DNA of 64,000 nt from Spirosoma aureum (GCF_011604685.1 NZ_CP050063.1:6365001-6429000), one strand, 5' to 3'; counted from the stretch's first letter, positions 53,699-63,752 are shown. Notes: a model not told the origin generated them from the letters alone. Numbers and translations: made by a program.

Positions 53699-56359
53699 TT
53701 ATTCGCTACGTAAGCTTTTGACCGGGTTCATCAGGGCTGCTTTGATTGCCTGGGAACTCACCGTCAACAATGCAATTCCTATAGCTAATCCACCTGCCAG
53801 AGCGAACATCCACCAGTCAATTGCAATCCGATACGGAAATTCATTCAGCCAACTGCCCATCGTCCACCAGGCTACTGGTGTGGCGATCATAAAAGCCAGG
53901 GAAACCAGCGCGATAAAATTTCTGGAAATTAGTCCCATGATGGTAAGTACACTGGCGCCCAATACTTTCCGAATTCCGATCTCTTTGACACGCTGTTCTA
54001 CACTAAAGGTCGCCAGTCCGAACAAGCCCATATAGCCTACGGTAATGGCAAGGACGGCAAACACCCAGAGCAATTCGCTTAGTTTTTCTTCGGTGCTATA
54101 CATTTTCCCATAGGTATCGTCCATGAACTTATAATCCAGAGGGAAGTTGGGCGAGAACTGACTCCATACCGTATTGATATAGGCTATCGTTTGCTGTATA
54201 TCAGCTTCTCTGACCTTTACAGCCACTTTAAATACCTCCTGCGGTACCATGTGGATTACCGCTGCCGTGACTTTCTCATGAAGGCTTTTATAGTGAAAAT
54301 CCCGAACTACCCCTACTATCCTTCCTTTTTTAATCGGATTTGACGTGTCGGCGGGCACCCATTCATGCCAATTTATCCGTTGGCTCAACGCTTTTTCAGG
54401 AGAACCAAAGCCGAATTCTTTCACCGCCATTTCGTTGATGATAAAGGCTTCCCGCACATCAGTCGACATGTTTTTTGAAAAATCTCTGCCCGCAATTAGT
54501 TGTAGACCTAGTGTTTTTACGTAGCCATGATCGCCGATAAACATGTTTACCGAATATTCCTTTTCTGCATTCTTACCTGGAAGGGTAACGCCATCTCCGG
54601 CAAACTGGTCGCCCGGAAGACCATAACCTGAGGTAACCGCAAGCACATTGGGAGAGCGTCTCAGTTCGGCCTTAAACGTTTCGAGCCCTTTCCCCGCTAC
54701 CTCACCCTGTGCCTGAAAATAGATCAGTTGTTCTTTATGGAACCCCAGATCCTTATTGTTCATATACCGGGTTTGCCGGAACACGACAATAGTCGAAATA
54801 ATTAGCAATGAAGAAAGGGCAAACTGAACAACGACCAGGGCCTGTCTGAACCAGGATTTGCCGTTGACGGATAGCTGTATGTTTTTCAACACCTTCACCG
54901 GCTGAAAACCAGATACGACAATGGCCGGATAGCTACCCGCCAGTATACCCACCAACAGGGTTGTACCCAGGAGTAACAAGCCTAATTGCGGATTGGTAAG
55001 TGGGTTAAAGGCTATCGTTTTATCGGTGAAGCGATTCAATGCCGGAACGACGATAAACAAAGCGATTACTGCGATGAGCATAGCGATCATGGATATCAAA
55101 ATCGTTTCGCCCAGAAATTGAAAAACGAGTTGCCTGCGTCCTGCGCCAACTACTTTCCGTACACCGATTTCTCTGGCTCTCCTGAACGAGACGGCTGTAG
55201 CCAGGTTAATAAAATTGAAACAGGCAATGACCAGTACAAACAGGGCAATGATCATCAAGGCATTTACATAACTTTCATTTCCACGGATGGCATTGTCGAA
55301 TGTAAAATCAGCCGAGCCAAGATGAATATCGTCGAGTCGCTGAAAAAAAGGCAGCATAACGGTGTCGCCGGGTTTGATAATCTCGGCTTTTACATACGCC
55401 TGGAACTTGTTTTGTAGGTGTTCAATATCAATTCCGGGCTTTACTTTTATGTAGGTAAAAAACTGGTTCCAGGTCCATCTTTCCATTCGACTTGGTGGTA
55501 TACCCACGCTGGATAAAGACATCAGGAAATGAAAATCCAAATGAAAATGATCCGGCAACGGTGCCAATACGCCTTTTACGGTATAATCGAACGTATTTAT
55601 TTTGAGGGTTTTACCAATGGGATTCTCACGGCCGAAATACTTTTTGGCCAGCTCGCTGGAAAGAATAACTGTTTTCGGAATATCAAGAATGCCTGCAACC
55701 GTCCCCTTTTCCAATGGTAAAGCGAATACCTGTAGAAACGACGGTTCCACAAACCAGCCTTTGTCTTCATAGTTTTTTTGACTGCCTGTTTCCATCAAAA
55801 ACCGGTCGGGAGCCATCAATATCCTGGTAGAGGTATCTACTTCGGGATATTGCTGTTGCAGAAAGCTGGCATAAGCCGGAGCAACAACCGCTTGCTTCGT
55901 GGTCGTATTATCTTTGGTTCTTTTCGTATAAATGCGAAAAATGTTCTCTCCGTCTGGAATCGTTTTATCAAATTTCCATTCGTCCCATACAAACAGACCG
56001 ATCGAAAGACAGCCGATCATGCCAATAGCTAACCCAGCAATATTGATGACTGAATAGACTTTATTGAGCAGCAGGTTTCTAAAAGCGATTTTGAAATAGT
56101 TCCGAATCATGTCAGGAGTTAGGCTTGAGGGTTTATGATCGTATTCTGGTTGTCGTTTCCTCCTCCGTACAAAAGGCGGCAGCACCGACACCACATTGAG
56201 CACATAACGCAGGGTAGCGTGCGTTTGACCCGACCGCTCATACCAGTACCGATACAGCTCATCCAGATCCCCCTCCACTTCCTCCAAAGTGTCCTTAGGG
56301 TGTAGCCGGGTGAGCAACCAGTGAGCCCAGCGGGGCGGTTCGACGGGACGAGGTTTCAT
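53699..56359 (-). CDS. FtsX-family ABC permease with N-terminal prefix domain
   Basis: An 886-aa protein. A cytosolic prefix (residues 1-90: PPRWAHWLLTRLHPKDTLEEVEGDLDELYRYWYERSG) precedes a full MacB/FtsX permease with two copies of TM-extracellular-TM3 modules (about 95-480 and 500-886). A SGIR/GVRKVVGA and IGIRKVLGAS pair marks the duplicated coupling-helix regions. These permeases usually act in mechanotransmission or efflux with a separate ATPase that is not in this window. It is the second gene of a PadR-led tandem array. Confidence 0.9.
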   Translation of the reverse strand: MKPRPVEPPRWAHWLLTRLHPKDTLEEVEGDLDELYRYWYERSGQTHATLRYVLNVVSVLPPFVRRRKRQPEYDHKPSSLTPDMIRNYFKIAFRNLLLNKVYSVINIAGLAIGMIGCLSIGLFVWDEWKFDKTIPDGENIFRIYTKRTKDNTTTKQAVVAPAYASFLQQQYPEVDTSTRILMAPDRFLMETGSQKNYEDKGWFVEPSFLQVFALPLEKGTVAGILDIPKTVILSSELAKKYFGRENPIGKTLKINTFDYTVKGVLAPLPDHFHLDFHFLMSLSSVGIPPSRMERWTWNQFFTYIKVKPGIDIEHLQNKFQAYVKAEIIKPGDTVMLPFFQRLDDIHLGSADFTFDNAIRGNESYVNALMIIALFVLVIACFNFINLATAVSFRRAREIGVRKVVGAGRRQLVFQFLGETILISMIAMLIAVIALFIVVPALNRFTDKTIAFNPLTNPQLGLLLLGTTLLVGILAGSYPAIVVSGFQPVKVLKNIQLSVNGKSWFRQALVVVQFALSSLLIISTIVVFRQTRYMNNKDLGFHKEQLIYFQAQGEVAGKGLETFKAELRRSPNVLAVTSGYGLPGDQFAGDGVTLPGKNAEKEYSVNMFIGDHGYVKTLGLQLIAGRDFSKNMSTDVREAFIINEMAVKEFGFGSPEKALSQRINWHEWVPADTSNPIKKGRIVGVVRDFHYKSLHEKVTAAVIHMVPQEVFKVAVKVREADIQQTIAYINTVWSQFSPNFPLDYKFMDDTYGKMYSTEEKLSELLWVFAVLAITVGYMGLFGLATFSVEQRVKEIGIRKVLGASVLTIMGLISRNFIALVSLAFMIATPVAWWTMGSWLNEFPYRIAIDWWMFALAGGLAIGIALLTVSSQAIKAALMNPVKSLRSE

Positions 56360-56467
56360 AAAGAGTAATGGCTAAGGTGCAGGGATTAATGCATTGAAAA
56401 GGCCATTTATCGCTACAGGTTTTAAATCCGCAAACGCCCGAGCGGTACATAGTCCATTAGCCAGTCA

Positions 56468-59086
56468 TCATTCTGACCGTAGTGAGCGAACAGGATTCAT
56501 CAATGCGGCTTTGATACTCTGGAAGCTGATCGTTAGCAATGCGATTCCAATCGCCAATAGCCCAGCCAGCGCAAAAATCCACCACTCAATATCAATCTTG
56601 TAGGCATAATTCTGCAACCAGCTGCTCATCCCGTACCAGGCAACTGGCGATGAAATGAGAATAGCCACCAATACCAGCTTGAGAAAATCCTCCGAAAGCA
56701 AGGCAACGATGCTCGTCACCGAAGCGCCCAGCACTTTGCGTACACCGATTTCTTTCGTCCGTTGTTCGGCCATAAAAGCCGCCAGCCCGAACAGCCCCAG
56801 ACAGGAAATGAAGATGGCCAGAAACGCGAAGTAATTGACCAGCGCCCCAACTACGGTTTCGCTATGGTACAATTTCTGGAAAGCCTCATCGGCAAACCGA
56901 TACGTGAGCGGAAACTTAGGATTCATTTGACGCGCCAGGGTTTCCAGGCTCGCCAGTGCCTGCTTGGTCTGGCCAGGTTTGATGCGAACAATGATAATTT
57001 TCCCCTGGCCCAGTTTGGCAATAAACGGTTCAATGGGCGTGTGCATCGAACTTTGGTGATAGTCGGCAACGACACCAATGATTGTCCCTCTTTTTCCCCA
57101 CATAGTCAGGGGCTTACCAATCGGGTCTTTATAGCCAATCCGCCGGGCTGCGGTTTCATTAATGAGGAAATTGGCCGAATCGGCACCAAAATCGCTCGAA
57201 AAATCCCGCCCGGTAACGTTTACTTTCAGCGTCTTCGTGAAATCATAATCGACCGTCGAGAATTGGAACTGGATACTGGTTGTTGTATCCTTACCCGGCC
57301 ATTGAACGTTGCCCGTGCTTCCAAATCCATTGGTTGGCGTTCCATCCATTTTGGTTACTGCCTGAATGCCAGGCATTCGTAACAGTTCCTGCTTGAAGGT
57401 GCCGTATTTAGTAGCCAGCTCACCCTCCGAGGAAACGTAAAGCATCCCCTCCCGATCAAAACCAAGATTCTTGGTCTGGATAAAATCAATTTGCCTGTAT
57501 ACGATGATCGTTCCGATAATCAGCAACATCGACAGGGCAAACTGAAAAACCACAAGACCCTGTCGGAAAAGTCGCGCACCAGAGCCAAATCGAATGGTGC
57601 CTTTCAATACCCGAATCGGGTTCAGCGACGACAGGAAAAGGGCCGGATAGCTGCCGGCAATCAATCCGGTAACGAGCGTCATCCCAAGCAACATGAACCA
57701 GAATGAGGCAGTGGCAAACTGAAACGTAATGTGCTTCTCGGTCAGGCTGTTGAAGGTAGGCAGCAGCACCCAGACAAGACCCAGCGCGATTACTAAAGCC
57801 AGAGCGGTCAGGACCATAGCTTCTCCAATAAATTGCCCGATCAGCCAGTTCCGGCCCGCGCCAACCACTTTCCGAACGCCCACCTCGCGAGCCCGTTTGA
57901 CGGAACGTGCTGTGGCCAGATTCATGAAATTAATGCAGGCAATCAGCAGAATAAAAACCGCTACGATACCAAATAACCGCACGTATTCGATGCGACCGCC
58001 ATTCTGATATCCGTTCTTAAAATTGGAATACAGATAGGCTTCCTGATAGGGTTGCAAAAAAAGCTGAACGTCTAAACCGCGCTTTTCCATGCCTGGATTA
58101 CGGCTTTTCAGAAACGACTTCATTTTCGCTTCCAGCCGGGCCGGATCGGCCGACACACCATTACGGTCGACCCGGAGTTGAATTCGGGTTTCGGGTACGT
58201 TGGTGCCCCATTCCTTCAGCCATTCATTGTGTCTCAGAAGGTCTGACCAACTAAGCAGATAATCATAAGTTACCGATCCATTTTTCGGTATATCCTCAAA
58301 AACGGCACTTACCTGATAATCTTCCTTGTTACCGATCCGGATACTTTTGCCCATTGCCGCCTGCGGGCTGCCAAAATAGTTTGTTGCCAATTTCCGTGAG
58401 ATGGCAATATTGGCCGGAGCATTCAATGCAGTTTCGGCACTACCGGCCAGCAGTGGAAGACTAAACATCTTAAACCAATCCGCCCCGGCGGCTCGCCCTT
58501 TTTCCTTGTTCAGTTTCTCCCCCACCGAAAAGGTTCGTTCCTCTTCCCATGACAGACCAGCGGCATACGCTATTTCGGGAAACTCTTTTTTCAACTCATC
58601 GGCCAGTAATCCGGGCGTTCCTGGGCTGGCTTCAACTTTTCCATCGTAGAACTGACGTTCCATGACGTTGTAGAGTTGCGGACCGTTGGCATGATAGGCA
58701 TCGACACTGAATTCGTCCTGAATCCACAGAAAAATGAGCAGACTACACGCCATACCCAGCGCCAGACCCAGGATATTGATGGCCGAAAATGATTTATTAT
58801 GAGCGATGTTTCGCCAGGCGATTTTTAGATAATTACGGATCATGATGGGTTTCAGGATTGATAATTGACTGTACTCTTCTTTACGCTGTCGTCGACGCAC
58901 AAAAGGCGGCAATACCGATACTACATTGAGCAGATAACGCAGGGTAGCTTGCTGCGGACCCGATCGCTTATACCAATAGGTATATAGCTCGTCCAGATCG
59001 CCCTCGACTTCCTCCAGGGTGTCCCAGGGATGCAACCAGGCCAGTAGCCGCCTTGCCCAGCGGGGTGGTTGAGAAACGGAGTTCAT
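56468..59086 (-). CDS. FtsX-family ABC permease with N-terminal prefix domain
   Basis: An 872-aa paralogue of the next gene downstream, with the same prefix (RLLAWLHPWDTLEEVEGDLDELYTYWY), the same duplicated permease core, EVGVRKVVGAG (about 385-395) and EIGVRKVLGAS (about 765-775). Its ATG overlaps the stop of the PadR gene by 4 bp, so the two are coupled. Divergence from the neighbour outside the prefix is clear. The ATPase partner is absent from the window. Confidence 0.9.
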   Translation of the reverse strand: MNSVSQPPRWARRLLAWLHPWDTLEEVEGDLDELYTYWYKRSGPQQATLRYLLNVVSVLPPFVRRRQRKEEYSQLSILKPIMIRNYLKIAWRNIAHNKSFSAINILGLALGMACSLLIFLWIQDEFSVDAYHANGPQLYNVMERQFYDGKVEASPGTPGLLADELKKEFPEIAYAAGLSWEEERTFSVGEKLNKEKGRAAGADWFKMFSLPLLAGSAETALNAPANIAISRKLATNYFGSPQAAMGKSIRIGNKEDYQVSAVFEDIPKNGSVTYDYLLSWSDLLRHNEWLKEWGTNVPETRIQLRVDRNGVSADPARLEAKMKSFLKSRNPGMEKRGLDVQLFLQPYQEAYLYSNFKNGYQNGGRIEYVRLFGIVAVFILLIACINFMNLATARSVKRAREVGVRKVVGAGRNWLIGQFIGEAMVLTALALVIALGLVWVLLPTFNSLTEKHITFQFATASFWFMLLGMTLVTGLIAGSYPALFLSSLNPIRVLKGTIRFGSGARLFRQGLVVFQFALSMLLIIGTIIVYRQIDFIQTKNLGFDREGMLYVSSEGELATKYGTFKQELLRMPGIQAVTKMDGTPTNGFGSTGNVQWPGKDTTTSIQFQFSTVDYDFTKTLKVNVTGRDFSSDFGADSANFLINETAARRIGYKDPIGKPLTMWGKRGTIIGVVADYHQSSMHTPIEPFIAKLGQGKIIIVRIKPGQTKQALASLETLARQMNPKFPLTYRFADEAFQKLYHSETVVGALVNYFAFLAIFISCLGLFGLAAFMAEQRTKEIGVRKVLGASVTSIVALLSEDFLKLVLVAILISSPVAWYGMSSWLQNYAYKIDIEWWIFALAGLLAIGIALLTISFQSIKAALMNPVRSLRSE

Positions 59087-59421
59087 AAGCCACTCAGCCG
59101 AAGCGTATGAGGTGGAACCATCTGCCAGAGCTCATGCCGAAGCTGTTGTATTTCCTGTAGCGCCCGGCTTCCCAGGGCCGTAACCCGGAACAGACGCTTA
59201 CGTCGTCCACCCCGTTCGGCGGTAGCTCCACCCAGTTCCGATTTAACGAAGCCTTTCTCTTCGAGCCGGATGAGGGTATTATGGACGGTACCGAAGGTGA
59301 CGATTCGGCCCGTATGTTCTTCGAGGGCCTGGCTAACAGTAACCCCATAGCCTTCACCATCCAGAATAGCTACCATTATCAAAACCACTTCTTCAAATTC
59401 GCCTAAATACGTTCGACGCAT
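59083..59421 (-). CDS. PadR-family transcriptional regulator
   Basis: A 112-aa PadR protein. The winged helix-turn-helix contains EEVVLIMVAILDGEGYGVTVSQALEEHTGRIVTFGTVHNTLIRLEEKGFVKSEL in substance, and ERGGRRKRLFRVTALGSRAL is the wing. PadR proteins repress efflux or permease operons. Here it heads the FtsX-permease array with a 4-bp overlap, an arrangement common in Bacteroidota. It probably regulates itself through the dyad at 59532-59568. Confidence 0.93.
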   Translation of the reverse strand: MRRTYLGEFEEVVLIMVAILDGEGYGVTVSQALEEHTGRIVTFGTVHNTLIRLEEKGFVKSELGGATAERGGRRKRLFRVTALGSRALQEIQQLRHELWQMVPPHTLRLSGL

Positions 59422-59531
59422 ACCGTCTGATTTATTAGTTTATATTTTATCGTACAAATCTGCGGCCAAACCGTCGACAGTTTCTAAAACCGCTTAAAAT
59501 GGCTCTTTTATCGTTCTTTGTGAAGAAAGTT

Positions 59532-59568
59532 TGTCCGTAAATGGACAATCGTTGTCCCTCAACGGACA
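59532..59568 (-). promoter_or_regulatory. Nested dyad upstream of the PadR gene
   Basis: Outer repeats TGTCCGT (59532-59538) and ACGGACA (59562-59568) enclose inner repeats GGACAA (59543-59548) and TTGTCC (59552-59557). The four half-sites share GTCC/GGAC. It lies 110-145 bp before the regulator start. Confidence 0.5.
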
Positions 59569-59604
59569 TAACCGAACGCCATAAAATAGCGTCTTGAAAA
59601 TCAG

Positions 59605-60513
59605 TCAACTCCGCTTCGAGCTTCTGGGATGGTACTCTCGGAGTGTTTGTTTTAGATAATCACGGTCGAGGTGGGTGTAAATTTCGGTGGTTGTGATCGA
59701 CTCGTGGCCTAACATCTGCTGCACTGCCCGCAGGTCGGCTCCCCCTTCGATCAGGTGCGTTGCGAACGAATGCCGAAATGTGTGGGGACTAATGTTTTTT
59801 TTAATATTGACCTCATCGGCCAGCTTTTTAATCGTCGTAAAGACCGAAATCCGCGAAAGCTGTTTGCCGCGTAGATTCAGGAAGATCGTGTCCTCATCTC
59901 CTTTCTGAACATCAAGCGTCGAGCGCACATGCTCGACGTAGATGCGCGTGTAATGCATGGCGTCTTCGCCGATCGGAACCAGCCGCACTTTATCACCCTT
60001 ACCGAGAACCCGGACAAATCCGGCATCGAAATAACAGTTGGTCAGCCGTAAATTGAGCAACTCCGATACGCGCAGACCCGAACTATACAACACTTCGAGC
60101 ATTGCCCGGTCGCGGGTGCCGCCGGGTGTCGAGAGGTCAATGGCCGCCAGCATGGCTTCAATTTCCGGAAAGCTGAGTGTATCGGGGAGCTTACGACCGA
60201 GTTTGGGTGCTTCCAGCAACTGGGTTGGATCGCGCTGAATCAGATTTTCGAGCAGCAGGTATTTAAAAAATGACTTCAATCCGGAGAGTATTCGGGCCTG
60301 GCTGTGGGCCGTAAGTCCCAATTCACCCAGATAGACCAGAAAGTTCATTAACTGCCTCTCGGTTACCTCCATTGGCGATACCGCCGGATCGGTCAATAAC
60401 ATGTATTGATAGAGCTTCTCGGCATCATGAAGATAAGCCTCAACTGAGTTTTCGGACAGCGACCGTTCGAGTTTAAGGTAGTTCTTAAAGGCGTTTATAT
60501 AACTTTGCCACAT
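59605..60513 (-). CDS. xerD: Site-specific recombinase XerD
   Basis: The ATG at 60513 (MWQSYINAFKNYL) gives 302 aa, the usual XerD size; the longer frame adds 23 unlike residues. A SAM-like N-terminal domain precedes the catalytic domain with Arg in YSSGLRVSELLNL, Lys in LGKGDKVRLVP, HTFRHSFATHL, and LGHESITTTEIYTHL with Tyr. It resolves chromosome dimers at dif with XerC. It diverges from aroQ. Confidence 0.95.
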   Translation of the reverse strand: MWQSYINAFKNYLKLERSLSENSVEAYLHDAEKLYQYMLLTDPAVSPMEVTERQLMNFLVYLGELGLTAHSQARILSGLKSFFKYLLLENLIQRDPTQLLEAPKLGRKLPDTLSFPEIEAMLAAIDLSTPGGTRDRAMLEVLYSSGLRVSELLNLRLTNCYFDAGFVRVLGKGDKVRLVPIGEDAMHYTRIYVEHVRSTLDVQKGDEDTIFLNLRGKQLSRISVFTTIKKLADEVNIKKNISPHTFRHSFATHLIEGGADLRAVQQMLGHESITTTEIYTHLDRDYLKQTLREYHPRSSKRS

Positions 60514-60615
60514 AGAGGTTGAATGAATACGAGGCAATGTAGAATGAATAGCGGCTAAAGTAGCACGACATGAAGTCCACAATCACCTCCTATTTATGAT
60601 GCATTGTACATTTTT

Positions 60616-61062
60616 ATGAAACAGATTCTTATTATTAACGGGCCCAACCTGAACCTGCTGGGCAAACGCGAACCCGATATTTATGGTAACCGCTCCTTTG
60701 TGGATTACCTGAAAACGCTGGAAGCAATGTTTCCCGATGTGCAACTTCGCTATTTTCAGTCGAATCATGAGGGTGAGCTCCTGGATAAAATCCATGAATT
60801 GGGCTTTACGATCGATGGAATCGTGATCAACGCTGGTGCTTACACCCATACGTCTATCGCCCTTGCCGATGCGCTTTCTGCGGTTACAGCACCAGCCATT
60901 GAGGTCCATATATCCAATGTTCATGCCCGCGAATCATTTCGCCATCACAGCTATCTGTCGGCTAAATGCAAAGGAATTATCGTTGGTCTGGGCTTGAAAG
61001 GATATGAAATGGCAGTGCGCTATCTTCTCAGTGAGCAGCCATCAGCGAACAGCCCAAAATAA
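60616..61062 (+). CDS. aroQ: Type II 3-dehydroquinate dehydratase
   Basis: The ATG at 60616 (MKQILIINGPNLNLLGKREP) gives 148 aa. Signatures are INGPNLNLLG (7-16), the catalytic Tyr in EPDIYG, FQSNHEGELLDKIH, VINAGAYTHTSIAL, and EVHISNVHARESFRHHSYLS with the catalytic His. It dehydrates 3-dehydroquinate in the shikimate pathway as a dodecamer. It is followed by an aminotransferase gene after 51 bp. Confidence 0.96.
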   Translation: MKQILIINGPNLNLLGKREPDIYGNRSFVDYLKTLEAMFPDVQLRYFQSNHEGELLDKIHELGFTIDGIVINAGAYTHTSIALADALSAVTAPAIEVHISNVHARESFRHHSYLSAKCKGIIVGLGLKGYEMAVRYLLSEQPSANSPK

Positions 61063-61113
61063 TTTATAACTCGTAGAAACCTGTTGGCTACTGATTGCCA
61101 GCTACTCCCTGTA

Positions 61114-62145
61114 ATGATCACCTTTTATCCTGGACCGTCGAAAGTTTATCCGCAGGTAGCCGACTACGCATCCGAAGCCGTACGCGAAGGTATTGTTAGT
61201 CTGAACCACCGTAGCGCGGGGTTTATGGAGATCGTGAAAGAAACGGTCCGGCTTTTACACGAAAAACTCGCCATTCCGGCCAATTACCATATCGCCCTTG
61301 TATCCTCGGCAACGGAATGCTGGGAGATTGTGGCGCAGTCGCTGACGGTTCAGGCTAGTTTACATCCATACAGTGGCGCATTCGGCAAAAAATGGGCTGA
61401 ATATGCTTACAAGATTAAACCGCCGATCGAACTCAATCAGGCCGATGTGCTTTGCCTCGTTCAGAATGAAACGTCCAACGGAACTCAGGTTACGATGGAA
61501 ACACTCGCTCAGTTCCGGCGGGATTTTTCGAGTAATGAGGGGTCTGCCTTGATTGCCGTCGATGCGGTTTCATCCATGGCGGGCATCCAATTCGACTGGA
61601 CGCTGGCCGATGTCTGGTTTGCGTCCGTACAAAAATGTTTCGGATTGCCAGCCGGGCTGGCCGTGCTGGTTTACTCGCCTGCTGCACTCAAGCGGGCGCA
61701 GGAAATCGGCGAGAACGATCACTACAACAGTCTTTTGTTCATCCACGAAAATTTTGCCAAATTCCAGACGCCCTATACGCCCAACGGCCTCGGTATCTAC
61801 CTGCTGATGCGCGTATTACAACAAGTATCGCCTATTGCTGAGGTAGACGCTGTCACCAAAAAGCGGAGTGCGGCCTTGTATTCGTTTTTTGAGCAGGAAA
61901 TGAACAAATCGCCCTTTCGGTTATTGATCGACAATCCGGCCGAGCGATCCGATACGGTCATTGCCGTTGAAGGGTCGGAAGCGGCTATCAAGGCCGTAAA
62001 ACAAGCAGCTCAACAGGCAGGGATCACCCTTGGCAACGGGTATGGTGACTGGAAAACAACGACGTTCCGTATTGCCAACTTCCCGGCCATTACGGATGAT
62101 GAGATTGAAACCTTAAAACAATTCCTTTTGTCATTCCAACAGTAA
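61114..62145 (+). CDS. Class V aminotransferase (phosphoserine-aminotransferase-like)
   Basis: The ATG at 61114 (MITFYPGPSKVYPQV) gives 343 aa; an upstream TTG is rejected. GPSKVYPQVADYASEAVREGIVSLNHRSAGFMEI resembles the SerC/AgxT N-terminus in substance, AVDAVSSMAGIQFDW carries the PLP Asp, and WFASVQKCFGLPAGLAVLV holds the Lys (about residue 177). The branch is that of small SerC-like proteins in Bacteroidota. Assignment as serC is not made because the family is broad. It may share a transcript with aroQ. Confidence 0.85.
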   Translation: MITFYPGPSKVYPQVADYASEAVREGIVSLNHRSAGFMEIVKETVRLLHEKLAIPANYHIALVSSATECWEIVAQSLTVQASLHPYSGAFGKKWAEYAYKIKPPIELNQADVLCLVQNETSNGTQVTMETLAQFRRDFSSNEGSALIAVDAVSSMAGIQFDWTLADVWFASVQKCFGLPAGLAVLVYSPAALKRAQEIGENDHYNSLLFIHENFAKFQTPYTPNGLGIYLLMRVLQQVSPIAEVDAVTKKRSAALYSFFEQEMNKSPFRLLIDNPAERSDTVIAVEGSEAAIKAVKQAAQQAGITLGNGYGDWKTTTFRIANFPAITDDEIETLKQFLLSFQQ

Positions 62146-62171
62146 CGTTTTCAGAATGACTAGAGAATACC

Positions 62172-62750
62172 ATGTTTAATATAAAAGAAATTGCCTCGGT
62201 CACGCTTATTTTATTTTCGGTTATCGATGTGATTGGCTCGTTGCCTGTCATTATCGATCTCCGAAAAAAAGTCGGCAAGATCGAGTCAGAACGGGCAACG
62301 TTCGTATCGGGCGCCCTGATGGTGTCATTTTTATTTGTTGGCGAACGTCTCCTGAAACTGTTTGGCGTTGACGTTGCGTCATTTGCCGTAGCCGGAGCCC
62401 TCATCATTTTTCTGATTGGCCTGGAAATGATTCTGGGTCGCACGATTTTCAAACCAGATGAAAGCAGTACGGGTGGAGCAACACATATTGTGCCCATTGC
62501 GTTTCCGCTTATTGCCGGTGCCGGTACACTAACGACCCTTATCTCCCTACGCGCGGAGTATCAAACGGCGAATATCATTGTCGGTATTATTCTGAATCTG
62601 TTTCTGATCTATGCCGTTCTGAAGTCATCAGGATGGCTCGAAACCCGGTTGGGATCGGGCGGCCTGGCCGTACTCCGCAAAATATTCGGCATTATCCTGT
62701 TGGCAATCGCCATTAAGCTATTTAAAACGAACCTGCTATCTGAACTGTGA
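62172..62750 (+). CDS. MarC-family membrane protein
   Basis: A 192-aa protein with six transmembrane helices, including IDVIGSLPVIIDL and VPIAFPLIAGAGTLTTLISLRAEY, the MarC/UPF0056 signature. MarC was named for its place next to marRAB, but its function is unknown and does not seem to be resistance. It follows the aminotransferase gene by 26 bp on the same strand. Confidence 0.9.
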   Translation: MFNIKEIASVTLILFSVIDVIGSLPVIIDLRKKVGKIESERATFVSGALMVSFLFVGERLLKLFGVDVASFAVAGALIIFLIGLEMILGRTIFKPDESSTGGATHIVPIAFPLIAGAGTLTTLISLRAEYQTANIIVGIILNLFLIYAVLKSSGWLETRLGSGGLAVLRKIFGIILLAIAIKLFKTNLLSEL

Positions 62751-62809
62751 TTACGTTGATCAATTGATTTCACTGATTAGTTTGCAGTAATTAACCATCG
62801 TACCGTGAT

Positions 62810-63211
62810 ATGATCGATAATCGTTACGAACATTCAGAATTGACCAGCCGAATAATAGGGTGCGCTATGGAAGTACACCGTCAATTAGGCAATGGCTTTC
62901 AGGAAGTTATTTACCAGCGAGCTTTAGCCATTGAATTGGGCCAAGCCCAAATCTCATTTGCCAGAGAAGTGGATATGCCCATTTTCTATCGAGGGTTGCA
63001 AATCGGAGCACGCCGGGTAGACTTTCTGATCAACAATTTTCTCGCAGTCGAATTAAAAGCAGTCACTTAGTTGGAGGATGTTCATCTCGCCCAGGCTATC
63101 AATTACCTTGAAGCCTATCACCTCAGAATTGGTTTATTAATCAATTTTGGTGCCCGAAGCCTCCAGTTTAAACGAGTCGCTAACTCAATAGCTCCTCCTA
63201 AATCAAGCTGA
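62810..63211 (+). pseudogene. GxxExxY-family gene interrupted by a TAG codon
   Basis: The 86-codon frame (MIDNRYEHSELTSRIIGCAMEVHRQLGNGFQEVIYQ in substance) has the family motif GNGFQEVIYQRAL, then VDFLINNFLAVELKAVT and TAG at 63068-63070. The same frame goes on for 46 codons ([36 protein letters not shown] in substance), the normal C-terminal half, to TGA at 63209-63211. A CAG codon expected at the TAG is the simplest origin. Either a recent nonsense mutation or an error. The role of the family is unknown. Confidence 0.85.
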
Positions 63212-63264
63212 TCATTAACGCCCAGGTCAGCGAAATCATCTAATCAACGTAATCATAGTTCAGA

Positions 63265-63729
63265 ATGAATTCACCAGACTCACTTACCCAGGTTGCGGAA
63301 TTTCACCGCACGTTTCATGCTCCCGTTCTCGATACACCCCAGATTCCATCTGAAGCCCGCTGTAAACTTCGGGTGTCGCTGCTGGCCGAGGAACTCGACG
63401 AATTCCGGGAAGCCATTGCCGAAGGCGACCTCGTTGGTGTAGCCGACGCCCTCTGCGATTTACAGTATGTGTTATCAGGAGCTGTTCTGGAGTTTGGCCT
63501 GGGCGATAAATTCAAGGCGTTGTTTGACGAAGTTCAACGGTCTAACATGAGCAAAGCCTGTCTGACAGTCGAAGAGGCCGAAGCAACGGTAGCCCAGTAT
63601 CAGGCCAAAGGGGTCGATTGCCATTTTGTCGAATCAGATGGAAAATTCCTGGTTTATCGCGATGCCGATCATAAAACCCTCAAGAGCATCAACTACTCAC
63701 CTGCCGATTTAGAGACAATTCTTACCTAG
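63265..63729 (+). CDS. MazG-like nucleotide pyrophosphohydrolase
   Basis: A 154-aa protein of the MazG/HisE-like all-alpha pyrophosphatase superfamily. [40 protein letters not shown] (about 37-76) gives the EExxE...DxxxD metal site. The C-terminal part (about 100-154) is a short added segment with [18 protein letters not shown]. It would hydrolyse NTPs or related nucleotides; the substrate is uncertain. It is separate from the cobT gene by an 82-bp gap with a hairpin. Confidence 0.85.
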   Translation: MNSPDSLTQVAEFHRTFHAPVLDTPQIPSEARCKLRVSLLAEELDEFREAIAEGDLVGVADALCDLQYVLSGAVLEFGLGDKFKALFDEVQRSNMSKACLTVEEAEATVAQYQAKGVDCHFVESDGKFLVYRDADHKTLKSINYSPADLETILT

Positions 63730-63752
63730 CCTACGGCCTTTGATTTACAATT

